The notes beneath the pieces were generated by a model. It was not told the DNA's origin and made no database searches. It was given only the letters and a program-made list of their open reading frames with translations. This document shows positions 14,992-26,800 of a DNA stretch of 64,000 nucleotides, piece by piece (the first letter of the stretch is position 1; the number at the start of each line of letters is the position of its first letter). This DNA is from RGIG1681 sp045594425 (GTDB lineage: Bacteria; Bacillota; Clostridia; Christensenellales; UBA1242): the NCBI GenBank assembly GCA_045594425.1, contig JAZNYK010000014.1, forward strand, positions 37,259 to 101,258, in the 5' to 3' direction. The position numbers and the translations under genes are program-made.

Positions 14992-17826
14992 CTAATCTTT
15001 CTTATCCCCGCCACCTTTTGGCTTATCTTCTTTTTTCTTGTCATCCTTCTTATCGTCTTTTTTATCATCTTTCTTTTTATCGTCTTTTTTGTCGTCTCCG
15101 CCTTTCTTGTCATCACCTTTGCCATCTCCGCCTTTTGGTGCTTCCTTTGAACTATCGGCTGCGTCACCTTTGTCTCCACCGCCGCCTTTATCTCCGCCAC
15201 CTTTTCCAAGGGCATCGTTTTGAGCAGCGTTAAGGTCAGCCATTGCTTGTTCTGCACCAGCAGCATCGGTGTCAGGGTCTGCTAAAGCAGCCTGCGTGTC
15301 TCCTTTTTGGGCTTGAGCCGCCTTCATTTTACCTTTTTGTTTAGCATCATTGATAATGGCACTTCCAGGGGCGTTTTGTTTAACCTTTTTGGCTAGTGCT
15401 GTTTTTGCAGGTTTTGTTAACATTCCAACAATGCCAGTCAATGCACCAGTCACGGTGCTAACAGCAGTTGCAACTGTCATTCCGGCTTTTTGAACTGAAC
15501 CAAGCAACATACCGCCTGGGTTTTCATTATACAAACTATCTTGTCCGCCTGGGTTAACAATATTCATAATTGTTTGATAAATACCATCACCCTTCTCGGC
15601 TCCTTCGAGCATTGAGAATGCAACAAGTTCTAACAAAATTGCGAATAATAAGTTTAAGATGTTTGTTTGAGCATTAATTGAAATGCCTACTGCTGAAAAG
15701 ATTCTTGAGAATCTTGCAACAGAAACATTTAATGCCAAATCTTGAGGAGTAAAGAATTTTATCGTGCTAATTATTGGGAATAACATCAGCACAAAGTTGA
15801 AACCTAAAAGTAAACCATAGGTTATTAAAAGTTTTTGCATAAACTGCCTATTCCAGTTTTGATATGCCTTTCCTTTATCTATCGGCATTGTTGCCAATGT
15901 GGCAGGATATGAAATTATGATTAAAAGCAAATCATAGGCACGTTTAACAAGTGCAAACACAGACAAGAAACATATCTTGCCAAACAAATATGCACCTGCA
16001 ACTAAAACCAAATAATTGATTTTTACAGGGTTATAAAGTGTGTATAGTTTAAGACCATACATATTTCCTGAAATTTGAGCCGTTAAACCATCCGAGAACA
16101 TATACCCTATATGAAGTTCACCGTTTGCCAATTTTCCTGACTGAACAGCAATCTTGCTATAAGATATCATAACCTCTTCAGTATTAAGATTTAAAAACGG
16201 TAACCATTTTGCTGGGTTAAACAAATCTTTAAAGAAGTTTACAATTCTTTCAAAAAAGCCTCCTTCTTCCTCTTCTTGTTCATATCCAGAACTAATGATA
16301 TTTCCATGTTCTCCAATAGTAACTTGTTTTAGGTCATTTCTATAAAACAATACTTCTGAAGCATCATCTGATTGTTTTATTGCAGTTGGATAACCACTTG
16401 CATTAAATATACCTTTTGCAGGAATAATTTTGTTTCTTTCAACATATTCACTTTCAAAATCTTTTCCAGTATCTGAAGTGTAGCCTCTTGATAATGGAAT
16501 ATAATATGAATATGTAACACCATCAACTTCAACGGTTGTTTCGGCAGCCATAATATAAACCGCGCCCTCAATTTCATCAGTCATACGTCTTACGTGGTTA
16601 TATTGAATCTGCCTTCTTCCAATTGGTTCACCTTCTTCATTTGCTGAAAAATAAGTATTTGTCCAGCGAATAACATCCCAACTTCCACCTCTAAATACTG
16701 GCAATTGAGCGTTTAATGAAGGGTCTGAAACTGGAGTGTTGAGATTGCTTTGACTATAAAACTCAATTCCGTATTCAGTTACAATGTCTTGGAAAATTTG
16801 TTCATTTACACTTGCTGGCAATCTTCTAATTGAAGTTAAAACTTCTTCAATAGTTTTCATATATAAAAATGCTGAAGAAGTTACCGCATAATTCAAAACA
16901 TCCGCCATTACAAAGTATTCTTCACTATATGCTCTAATACGTTTGTATTGTGAAAGTGATGTTCTTGTTGTGCTGGTGTCATACACTTTATAATATGATT
17001 CCATCTCATCAACACTTGAATCTAATGTTGCAAAAGAGTCAAATGCTTTATCGTTAAATAAAAGGTGTGTTGCATAAATCGCATTGTTTGTAGACACCAA
17101 ATATTCCTGCATTTTTGATGTGCTTCCGTGTTGTTGATAATAACTAATAATTTCCTCTTGTTCAGTGAAATCATAGGTTATTGGAATTCTCATTCCACCC
17201 ATCGCATAGTTTCTGTATCTATTTGATGAATCAGATGCAACCGAAAACAATTGTGTGCTTAACGACACTGCTCCAGAAACATTTGTTGCATTATAAAGTG
17301 ACTTTAACAAAAGATTTGAAGCAACAATACCAATAATTGCAATTATTGGTGTTAAAAACATAAACAAAATTGCTTTAAACCCAGCAGTCACTGACTCATG
17401 AATGCTTGCAGCCTTGCCTGATTTTAATGATTCATATTGACTTTTTATAATTGCGGCAATTGTGAACACTATTATAAGTATTAACGAAATGCCAAGCAAT
17501 GAACGAATTATTTGAGATATCATGTCACTATTTGAAAGCAAAAAGTTGAACACAATATCTGAATCTTTTGACATTAGCGAACTCAATGAAGATGTGTCCA
17601 TGTTCATGCCCGCTAATTGTTGAATATAAAAGAATAATATATCTACAAAATATAATATCCATTTTGAAACGGCATATAAAACTTCACCAATAAAACTGAA
17701 CACTTTGGTTGCAAAGTTCATTATTGAAAAGCCTATATCACCAATCCAACTCGCAACAAAAGAAACAGATGAAAATAGTTTCATCAAAATGTTCGGCATG
17801 CTAATTAGCATATTTATTATTCCCAT
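14992..17826 (-). CDS. VirB6-like polytopic membrane protein, 944 residues
   Basis: The smallest of three paralogous giant-family membrane proteins. N-terminal hydrophobic block at about 43-68, 110-127 and 151-174; a predicted extracytoplasmic domain of about 420 residues; a C-terminal membrane block at about 600-740; then a roughly 200-residue cytoplasmic tail ending in Lys/Asp/Gly low complexity (15,000-15,220). Shared blocks with its paralogues are SNRYRNYAMGGMRIPI (about 201-216), YFVMADVLNY (about 303), GAVYIM (about 419) and AKGIFNASGYPTAIK. The start has AAAGGAG 7 bases upstream. It is last in the unit virB4, 3909-residue giant, this gene. VirB6/TrbL-like is an assignment by topology and by the neighbouring VirB4 and VirD4 ATPases, not by a database match. 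Confidence 0.75.
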   Translation of the reverse strand: MGIINMLISMPNILMKLFSSVSFVASWIGDIGFSIMNFATKVFSFIGEVLYAVSKWILYFVDILFFYIQQLAGMNMDTSSLSSLMSKDSDIVFNFLLSNSDMISQIIRSLLGISLILIIVFTIAAIIKSQYESLKSGKAASIHESVTAGFKAILFMFLTPIIAIIGIVASNLLLKSLYNATNVSGAVSLSTQLFSVASDSSNRYRNYAMGGMRIPITYDFTEQEEIISYYQQHGSTSKMQEYLVSTNNAIYATHLLFNDKAFDSFATLDSSVDEMESYYKVYDTSTTRTSLSQYKRIRAYSEEYFVMADVLNYAVTSSAFLYMKTIEEVLTSIRRLPASVNEQIFQDIVTEYGIEFYSQSNLNTPVSDPSLNAQLPVFRGGSWDVIRWTNTYFSANEEGEPIGRRQIQYNHVRRMTDEIEGAVYIMAAETTVEVDGVTYSYYIPLSRGYTSDTGKDFESEYVERNKIIPAKGIFNASGYPTAIKQSDDASEVLFYRNDLKQVTIGEHGNIISSGYEQEEEEGGFFERIVNFFKDLFNPAKWLPFLNLNTEEVMISYSKIAVQSGKLANGELHIGYMFSDGLTAQISGNMYGLKLYTLYNPVKINYLVLVAGAYLFGKICFLSVFALVKRAYDLLLIIISYPATLATMPIDKGKAYQNWNRQFMQKLLITYGLLLGFNFVLMLFPIISTIKFFTPQDLALNVSVARFSRIFSAVGISINAQTNILNLLFAILLELVAFSMLEGAEKGDGIYQTIMNIVNPGGQDSLYNENPGGMLLGSVQKAGMTVATAVSTVTGALTGIVGMLTKPAKTALAKKVKQNAPGSAIINDAKQKGKMKAAQAQKGDTQAALADPDTDAAGAEQAMADLNAAQNDALGKGGGDKGGGGDKGDAADSSKEAPKGGDGKGDDKKGGDDKKDDKKKDDKKDDKKDDKKKEDKPKGGGDKKD
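15000..15220 (-). repeat. Lys/Asp/Gly low-complexity tail coding region
   Basis: The last 75 or so codons of the 944-residue protein are built from short repeats of Asp and Lys pairs (DDKKDDKK type) after a Gly/Lys/Asp stretch (GGGDKGGGGDKGD). The product is predicted disordered and almost charge-balanced. It produces open shadow frames on the plus strand that are not genes. Confidence 0.85.
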
Positions 17827-17884
17827 CTGTTTTCTCCTTTAATTGCGTGTATTTTTTGTTTTTCTTTTGTTTTGCTAAACAAAA

Positions 17885-20800
17885 CTAATCATCTCCACCA
17901 TCATCTTTTGGTGGTTTTTCTGGTTTTGGAGGTTCTTTTTCCTGCTTTTCATCATCGCCATCATCATCTTCTCTAGCCTTGCCTTTCTTTCCTCCGCCTT
18001 TTCCACCTTTCTTTGGTGGGTCTGCTTGGCCTTTTTTGAATGATTCTCCAATTCCAGGAATTTTTCCATCAGATTGACCATTTTTGAACGATTCTCCAAT
18101 TCCTGGAATATTTTCATCATTTTCAAATGGTTTCTTTTGTCCAAAGCCACCCATGTTTTCAGACATGAATTGATTTGCTGATTTAATTTTGTCGTCTTGC
18201 TCTTTTTGATGCATTGCATTTTCATTTTCAGCAAATTGTTGTGCAGCCATATCCGCTTTTGACTTATCTACACCCTTATCCTGTGCTTGTTGAGACATTT
18301 CTGCTGCTTGCCGTTTTGCACTAGCACGTTTAGCATTGCCTCGCATCTTATCAAACATTGCACTGCCTGGAAGCAGGTTCTTTGCACCTTTACCAATTGC
18401 ATTAAGGGCGCCTAAACCAGTTTTTCCTGATATCAAGCCACCAACTTTTCCAGGTGCTTTTTTGATACCTTCAAAGATGCCTTTAACTGATTCAAGAACT
18501 TCTTTTTCACCTTTACCAACTGCAGGAGCAAATGGGTTTCTAACTTGTTCATTTGTAACAAGTCTAGTCATTAATGATGCACCGCTCTTTACGACAGAAG
18601 CCGCTGAAAGAACAAACACATATCTCAAAACACTTTCAAGAAGTGGTTTCTTGATAAAGTTCAAACCACCAATTCTTGTGATTTTTGCCATTGTTTCATC
18701 TGAAACATATTCAATTTGAAGTGCTGTTTGTGACAAAATGTAATAAACATTAAATGCTATAACATATCCAAATGCAGCCATCAATGTTTTTGATACCATT
18801 CTCTTCCACTCTGTGAATGCTTTTGCACCCATAGATTTCTTGTCATCATCTTGTGTTGAAAGTGAATTCATTGAAATTACAAGAGGTCCAAGAAGTGTTA
18901 AGAAGATTAAATCAAGAACTCTTCTAAATGCTGCAAGTGAAGCATTTAACAAAATTGGGAACATCGTTGTGAATCCCATGATGATGAAAATGTATGTTTG
19001 TCCACCCATATAGAAGTGTGATGAGAAATCATCCAAAACATTAATTCCACCAAATTCATCAACTGCAGGAAGAACATATTCTGTTTCATCTTGCAAGTAA
19101 TAAACATCCACATCAGAACTTACGAAGGTTTTAAGATCGTAACTTCCCATAAACATTGTCTTTTTGTTTTCGCCACTAACTTTTTCATGTGAACTTGAAT
19201 GAACAAAGTCTGTATAACCAACCGTGTTAACCGATGAAACAGATGCTGTAGCAGCAACAGCGTCTTCAGTTACACTTGAAGCCGCTGTGATATCAGTTCT
19301 ATAGTAACTAACATCTCCATCCAAGGTTTTTATCGCTGTTGGCCAACCATCAGCAGAAACAATACCCTTTGCAACAACAGGATAAACATTGCATACTGTT
19401 GTTCCACCGCTTCCATCTGACTGCAAAACTTTACTTGTGTAATATGCTGAAGAGATGTCTATGTGATATCTTGCAAGATACTTTCTATAGTCTGTATCAT
19501 CTGCAAAATCATCTATCTTCGCATCGTTACCCCTAGCCAAAACTGGTATAAACTTTCCGGTTTCTAGGTCTAATGTGCAAACAACAAACACATCACCTAA
19601 AGCCTCATCATATCTACCATTTCTGTCATATAACGAATCATACTCAAGATTAACAATTTCTTCGATTGGTCTGTTAGCAACACCAGCAAGTCTTAAAATT
19701 GTATTTTTAGTTGTGTCGTCTATATCAAACTCACCATAAACATATGTTGTGCTTGAACGCTTGATATATAAAAGTGCTCCATCTCTTGCCTTTTGTTCTG
19801 CACTAGCAGCGGCATCAGCCTCATAAACATCAAGTTCAATAGGCTTTAATTGTGTTCCAACGCTATCAGAAAGAGTTATACCACTCATTTCAAAGTCTAA
19901 TGCGCAGAAATCAAATTGTGCTGAAATTAAGTTAAATAACTCAATATATCTATCTGCGTTTTCCGCACCAGTTTCTGATGGGTTTTGTTCATAGTCAACA
20001 ATTTTTTCCATCAATAATAATTTCAATTCTTTAAATGTAATGTCGTCAAGAGTAAATGATTTTTCAACGGTTTCATCTTCCGCTTGTTCTTCACTTACAA
20101 TTAAGTATGAAATTACATTAGTGAATGCTTGATGGATTCTTTCATTTGGATCTACTTCACCATCATCGTTTGTGTCAATTTCGTTGTTAACATCGTCTTC
20201 TAATGCCACGTCATCTCTGTAATATCCTGATGTATAGTCTGACCCTTGAATATATATCAAATAGTCGAGAACTGCGTTATATTTTTCTGACTCTGTAAGG
20301 CTTGGACCAGTTCCATCAAGATATTTTGCAAGACTTAACATATTTGCATAGTTAATTCTGCCAGAAATATTTGAATCGTTTAATCCAAGTATTGACAATT
20401 GGTTATATGTATCACCAAATATTAATCTAACAAATGTATCGGCGCTTATGCCTTTTTCTGTTATCAAATGCTGCAATATCAAGTATTCTGGAGTGGTTTT
20501 CATTATCATTTGACCACCTGCTCCATAACTTCCTATAACTTCACCATAAATATAATCATCAAGTTTTACACCATCCATTGTGTTTGCAGCAACATCAGGA
20601 AGATTGGTCATAAAGTAAAGTCTTGATGTATAATTTGCAAGTTCGCCAGCAAAGTCACGAAGTTGTGTCCACATACCAAGTTTTGTTTTGATGCTATTTG
20701 TTTTAGAATCAAAAACTTTTGTTTGTGAAATCGCACCCTCATATTCATAACTTGTGTATGTTGGTTCAACACCAAATTGTTCAAGGTATGCACCACCATA

Positions 20801-23800
20801 AACATATTCTGCAAGTCTTGAAGCAGATAAGTATGAATTGAATGTGTATTCTCTGTTTTCAATATTATAGTCATAACCTGTTGAAACATAGTTTTGACCA
20901 TATTGTCCAAGAGTGAATGTTATTGATGCTTTTTCAATTTTATCAACAATCTTTTGCGCATCAATATAGTTAGACATAGACAAATAAAGTTCGTCTAATT
21001 TTTCCAAAATATCTTCATAAACAGATGTGATGTAAGAATCTCTGGTTGAAGTTCCGAATAAATCGTCAAATTCTTCCAAAATGCTTTCCCACAAGCCATC
21101 ATACATGAATTTTCTAGAACCTTTTTCAGTTCTTGTGTTACTTGGGTTTCCATCTGTTCCAATTGCTATAATAGCACCAACTTCATCAATAACATTTTGG
21201 AGTCCTCCAAATGCTTCTTGAATATATTCCCAAGACTCTGCATCTCCTGCTTCAGATTTTTCCAAGAAGTTCTTCCAACCCCTTGCGCTATATTTTGAAA
21301 TCTTTGCAAGGTCTTGGAAAACTGTTGAACCAAGAGCGTGTTTCAAATATCCAAATTCTGAGCCTCTTTCATAACTATTTGTAATTGGAATTTTGTTTAT
21401 GTTAGTGAATATTTCACCAAATAAACCATCTGTTGTTAAGTCTTTAATTTGACTTATAATTGATTCTCTTTCTTGCTCAACAACGCTAACATAACTTTCA
21501 TAGTTTGCTAAGAATGTTGGAGCATCAACTATTGAAACATCATCCATGATTTCCCATCTCTCAATAGTTCCTTCCATATAATCTTTATATATATTGAGGT
21601 AGAATGGAATAACTCTGTTTCCAAAGTAATCAAGTGGACATTCATAATAAATAGCCCAATATGTTTCAACCATAAAGCAATAAATTGGTGAATTATCATC
21701 AATTTTGCCATCTTTTGAATAAACACCCATATAATGTTGGTTAAGTTTATTTAAAAGAGATTTAAATAATGAATAATAGCCATCTTCTGTGCTGGTTTGG
21801 CTATCAAAACCAGCCTTGATAACATTTTCATCAGTAACACCATTTTCTTCTTGGAAGAATTTGTAAACATTATACATATTAAATGTATACATTGGTGTTC
21901 CACCAGAAAGTTTGTTTTCATATTTAACAAGTTCATAGAATGTTGAATATTTAAATGCTTCAACCAATTCACCATCAATACCAACCATGTCATTTACATA
22001 AGCATAATAGTTTCCATAGTCACCAGATGCAAGTGCAAGTGATTCATAAATTGTGTATTGAGCGTAAACTCTCGTTGCAATTGTATAAAGATATTCACCA
22101 AAGTCTGATGAAAGTATTGTTGTTGCAAGGAACGATTTGTAAACACACATTACAAAGTTGTCAACCTCTCCATCAACAATATTAATTGCATTTTCATACG
22201 CAATATCATCAAGAACTGCAGCAAAACTTGTGTTAAATAGTTGAACAAAAACTTCTGCTTGAAGTGAAAGTGTTCTATACTCTTCTTCACCTAAAAGTGA
22301 AAGCATTAACGATTTTAAAACATCTTCATCAAACAATGATGTGTATTCATAATCTGCATAACCTGAATGGTCTCTATTTGCGACTGATAGGAAAAATTCT
22401 GAAAGAACCAAACCCGCAGCAGTTGTATTTGAAGAGTTTCCGCTAGATTCATACAAACCATTTGTGTATGCTGAAGTATACTCACCAAGAGTATCAAGCC
22501 AACCATCTGTTGCAATCAATGTGTTCCAGTTCAAGTCTGGATACAATACTTGCATATCATTCATGAGTTTTTGTGGCCAACTCACTTCTCTAACAAGATT
22601 GCTTATAACACCTGTTGGATAAGCGGTCAATGAAATTTGATATGCTGATTTTGTGTTGTAGTAAATTGATTTATAATATCTCATTGTTTCATCGGTTCTT
22701 GAAACATAAGATACAGTGTCTGCAGATTCACCAAGTGTTCTGAACACGTGTGATGCTTTGCTGATTGCAAAATCAATTTCTTCAATCATTACCTTAAAGT
22801 CATATGCACCAACAGAACCTTTTGTAACAACTTCACCAACAGTTACGGTGCCGTTGCTATAGTTGTTAACTTTGCAACTGTCACTAACTTCATATTCTGA
22901 TTGTTTTTTAAGAGTATCGTTATATTGATTTAAATAAGTATAGAAATATTGTTTAATTAAAGTATCTGTTAAACCCTTGCCAATTTGAGCATTAGAAAGC
23001 ATCAAGATATATTCTGCCAAATCAATGCTGTCTTCATCAGTGGCACCAGATGTAACATAATTTTGTGAAATTGTCTTCAACTCAATAAGCAATTCATTAT
23101 CTTTTTTAGACGTTGACAAATGAGTTTTTAGATATTCACCAAAACTTCCGGCTTCAATTGGTGCTGAATTAAGAGTGTTTTTTAATAATGAAGCAAGCGA
23201 ACCAGTTAGCCCTTCGCCTTCTAACGCTGTCACTAAATGACTTACAAAATTAATTAAACCAGGGTCTTTTTCAGTAACATAACTTGTTAAGTTATAATAG
23301 TTTCCGTTGAGTGCCAAAATTCTGTTGTTTCCATCAGATGTATATAATGACACATAATTATCAGCAGATTTGAGTTCTTCATAAGATAAGTTATAGAACA
23401 AGTTTGCATTTGCACTTGTATCACCAAAACTTAATGAAGATGAACCTCTTGAATATTCATATAAAACAATATAATCAAGAAGTGTCCATGTGTTAGGACT
23501 TTCAATATCAAATCCCGCAGGAAGTTTTAAGTTGATTGTTCCATAAATGTCCGCTCTATTATCAGCAATATCAAGGATAAGTGATTGAGGGATATTTTCT
23601 GAAAGTAAGAATTTATTAAATTCTTCAAAATTTGATTGTAAGAAATAATAGTTTTTATAAGTAAAATCAACAACAGGTTCTTCTGGAGTAACCGTGTAAT
23701 AGAATTGTCCATCGTTTGGAGATTTTAATCCAGTGTCACTTAATTCAAGTGAAATTCTGTTTGTTTCAACAACTTGAGCAGATGCCATCTTGTTTGAATA

Positions 23801-26800
23801 AAGATTCATAAAGATTTCATAATCTAAATATGTTGATACTTCTGACTCAATTGTCCTTCCAAGATTGATAACTTTATAGGTGTTTACACTGCCATACAAA
23901 TCTTCTTTTTGCAAAGAATAAACATATGCAGGTGCACCACCATTATTTATAAATGACTGGAAGTTAATTGTTGAATATGTATAAGTAACATCTTTATATT
24001 TTACTTCACCATTTTCAACATAAGACTCTTTTGTGTAAACTGTAAAATCAACATCTGCAGGGTCAACCGGAGTGTAGAATCCGCTTGAGAATGCATAATA
24101 GATAATAAAGTCTGAAAGTGTCCAAGTTGAAAAGTCATTCGCATCAAATCCTTGAGAGAATGGTATGATTTCAGCAATAAGTCCAGTTGATGCGTTTGTT
24201 ATTTTTTCCGCATCAATAGCAACCATTTTTTGTGCTTCAGTTGCTGTTTGGTGTAAGTTTTTATGTCTTAAAATAACTTTGTGTCTATCTGCTGTTTCAT
24301 TAAGTTCTGAACCAAAACCAAAGTGTTCAATTGGAGTTAGTCCCTTTGTTGTGATTTCATCCACTGCACCCGCAGAAATGTCATAAGTAACATATTCATC
24401 AAGTGCAGAAAGATTGATATAATAATCTTTTACAACAAAATATTTATTGCTGTTATAACTATATAAACTAGATGAGTATGTGTTTGCTTGTGAATCACCC
24501 GCTGCATAACTTACGATAAAATCAAACAATTTCCAATCATAAACATTATCTGCATTTGGTGTATAATACAAAAATTCTTTTGCACTAACACCAGTTGCAA
24601 GTGGAACATAATCACCATTTGTATCAAGAACCTTAAATGAAATTGTTGATATAGATGGGTCTAAATTATAAACTGAATAATATCTGTTGTCATATGCGCT
24701 TTGAATATAATAGAAGGTTTTGTCTGCGTTTGTTCCAAATTGCTTGAATCCATATTTGTTTACATTACCTGTGGTTTGACCAGTAAGTTTATTATAAATC
24801 ATTCCAATAATGCTAAAGTTAGAATCAGAGAATGTGATTGATTCAACACCAGCCTCTGTGAATGTGTTTGTTAAAATAGAACCAGCCTGTCCAAGTTCAT
24901 TATAATAATGCAAATATAATTCATCACTTGTTGTAGATAAATTTAAATATGTTTCTCTCTTTGTTCCATTGATTGACAAATATCTTAAATATTTAGATTC
25001 ATTTGCAGTTCTAGAAACGTCATAATAGTTATAATAAAGAACATCAATCCACTTCCATGCTGTTGGAAGAGTTGTTGTTATATCAGTGAAACTGATTTCA
25101 ATTTTTTTGCTGTCTTGTTCAGCAACGCCAGTTAAATAGCCACCTGTTGAACCAATTGTTGAAAGCATTTTTAAATAATCTTTCAACGATTCTGTTGCTG
25201 ATGGATTTGCAGCCATTGTGCCATCAAGAGATGCAACCAAGAACATTCTGAGGTTCATTTCAATAATTGCACTATCTTTGCTTGAATATTCACGATAAAC
25301 GTTTTCATTGCTAGATTCATAGCAAATCTTTGTGATATTAATGTAAATATTTTCAACAAGGTCATCAACGTTTGTTGTAATGTTTAAATAAACCTTATCG
25401 CTTGTTGTTGAACGATAAATCTTTCCGGTAATTTCACCTCCAGATTCATCAATTAACCCAAGATTATATAAAATTATATTCATTGGATTCCAAGTCTTCA
25501 TGTTTGAAACATCAAATGAAGAAACAAATCTTGCATCTTGGTCAGTTGTTGAACTTGATGACACTCTGTCAAGTTCAACGTTTGAAACTTGTTTTAAGTA
25601 TAATTCTTTGTAGTAAGTATTATACAAATATTCAATAATTTCTCTTGCTTTAACAGCATTGATACTGCTGCTTAATTCTTGATAATTTGCTTTTGAATCA
25701 TCATATTTAACAAAAGTTAACTTCTTGTTTTTTTCAACAACAATATATCTTTCACTGCTTGAAATCCATTCATAAACTTGATAATCAACAGGAGTTGTAT
25801 CTTTTGTGATATCATAAATAGCAGTGTCAATAAAGTTAGTTTTTGTAATTGATGTGTTGCTAAATGATTTATAAACTAACCCATCAACCTTTTTCACAGG
25901 GTTGTTAACAGTGTTTAAAGTCATTGTGTTGTTTGTGTTAAACAATATATAGTGACTTCCAACCCCAGAAATTGAAACAACAACATAAACGTCACCCACC
26001 TTAATAAAGTAACTGCCTGCTGTTGAATCAAAGAATAATTCAAAATCATATTTCTTTGAAGCAACTAAACCACTTCCGCTGTATTTTGCAATAATAGCAT
26101 CCAAATCTGTAATATCTGTAGTTTCAGTTATAGATGAATTATGAGATAATGGAAGTGCTGGTGCTGTGTAAGAATATTTCATAGTTGAATATAGTTTCAA
26201 ACTAGAAATTTGGTCAGATGTTTTGATAAGATGAGCAAGGTTGTTTTCAACGTATGCATCAACAGTTGTTCCAACTGATGGAATTGTTGCTTTTGATGCA
26301 GAGATTGTTGAATTGTTTGCCAAGTTCATGGCAAATGTGCCATCTTGAATATTTACTAATTTGTTATTTGATAACAAAGCATATAATTTGTTGTCACTGC
26401 CATAAACAATAGATGTTGAATGGTTTCCAGATGCAACCGAGCCGCTTGACACATAATAACGTAACCAATCAAATTGAGTCCATGTTGTTATATCCAAACG
26501 GTCAAAACTGTCGTTTTTATAAGTAAACAATGGCAAACTCATAACGCTTTGTTCATTGTAGTTATCTGCAACCAAATCTTCAACAAGGTCTGGTGTGTCA
26601 TAAACATACATATTAAAGTTTGTGAATAAGTTTTCGTTTAATTCATCATATGTGCTAACAACATTTGTTGAATCAATTGCATTATATTCACAAATAAAAT
26701 CAAACATAGATTTATTAAAGAATTGATTAATAGAACTATGAATAATGCTCTTTGTTGAATCAGAACTCTTTAAATTATTTAAAGCGTTATATTCACTCAA

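Noticed and set aside
14958..15266. Open frames on both strands across the Lys/Asp tail of the 944-residue protein
   Set aside because: They are side effects of short GAT/AAG repeats; the products are pure Leu/Ser/His or Lys/Arg repeats with no start signal.
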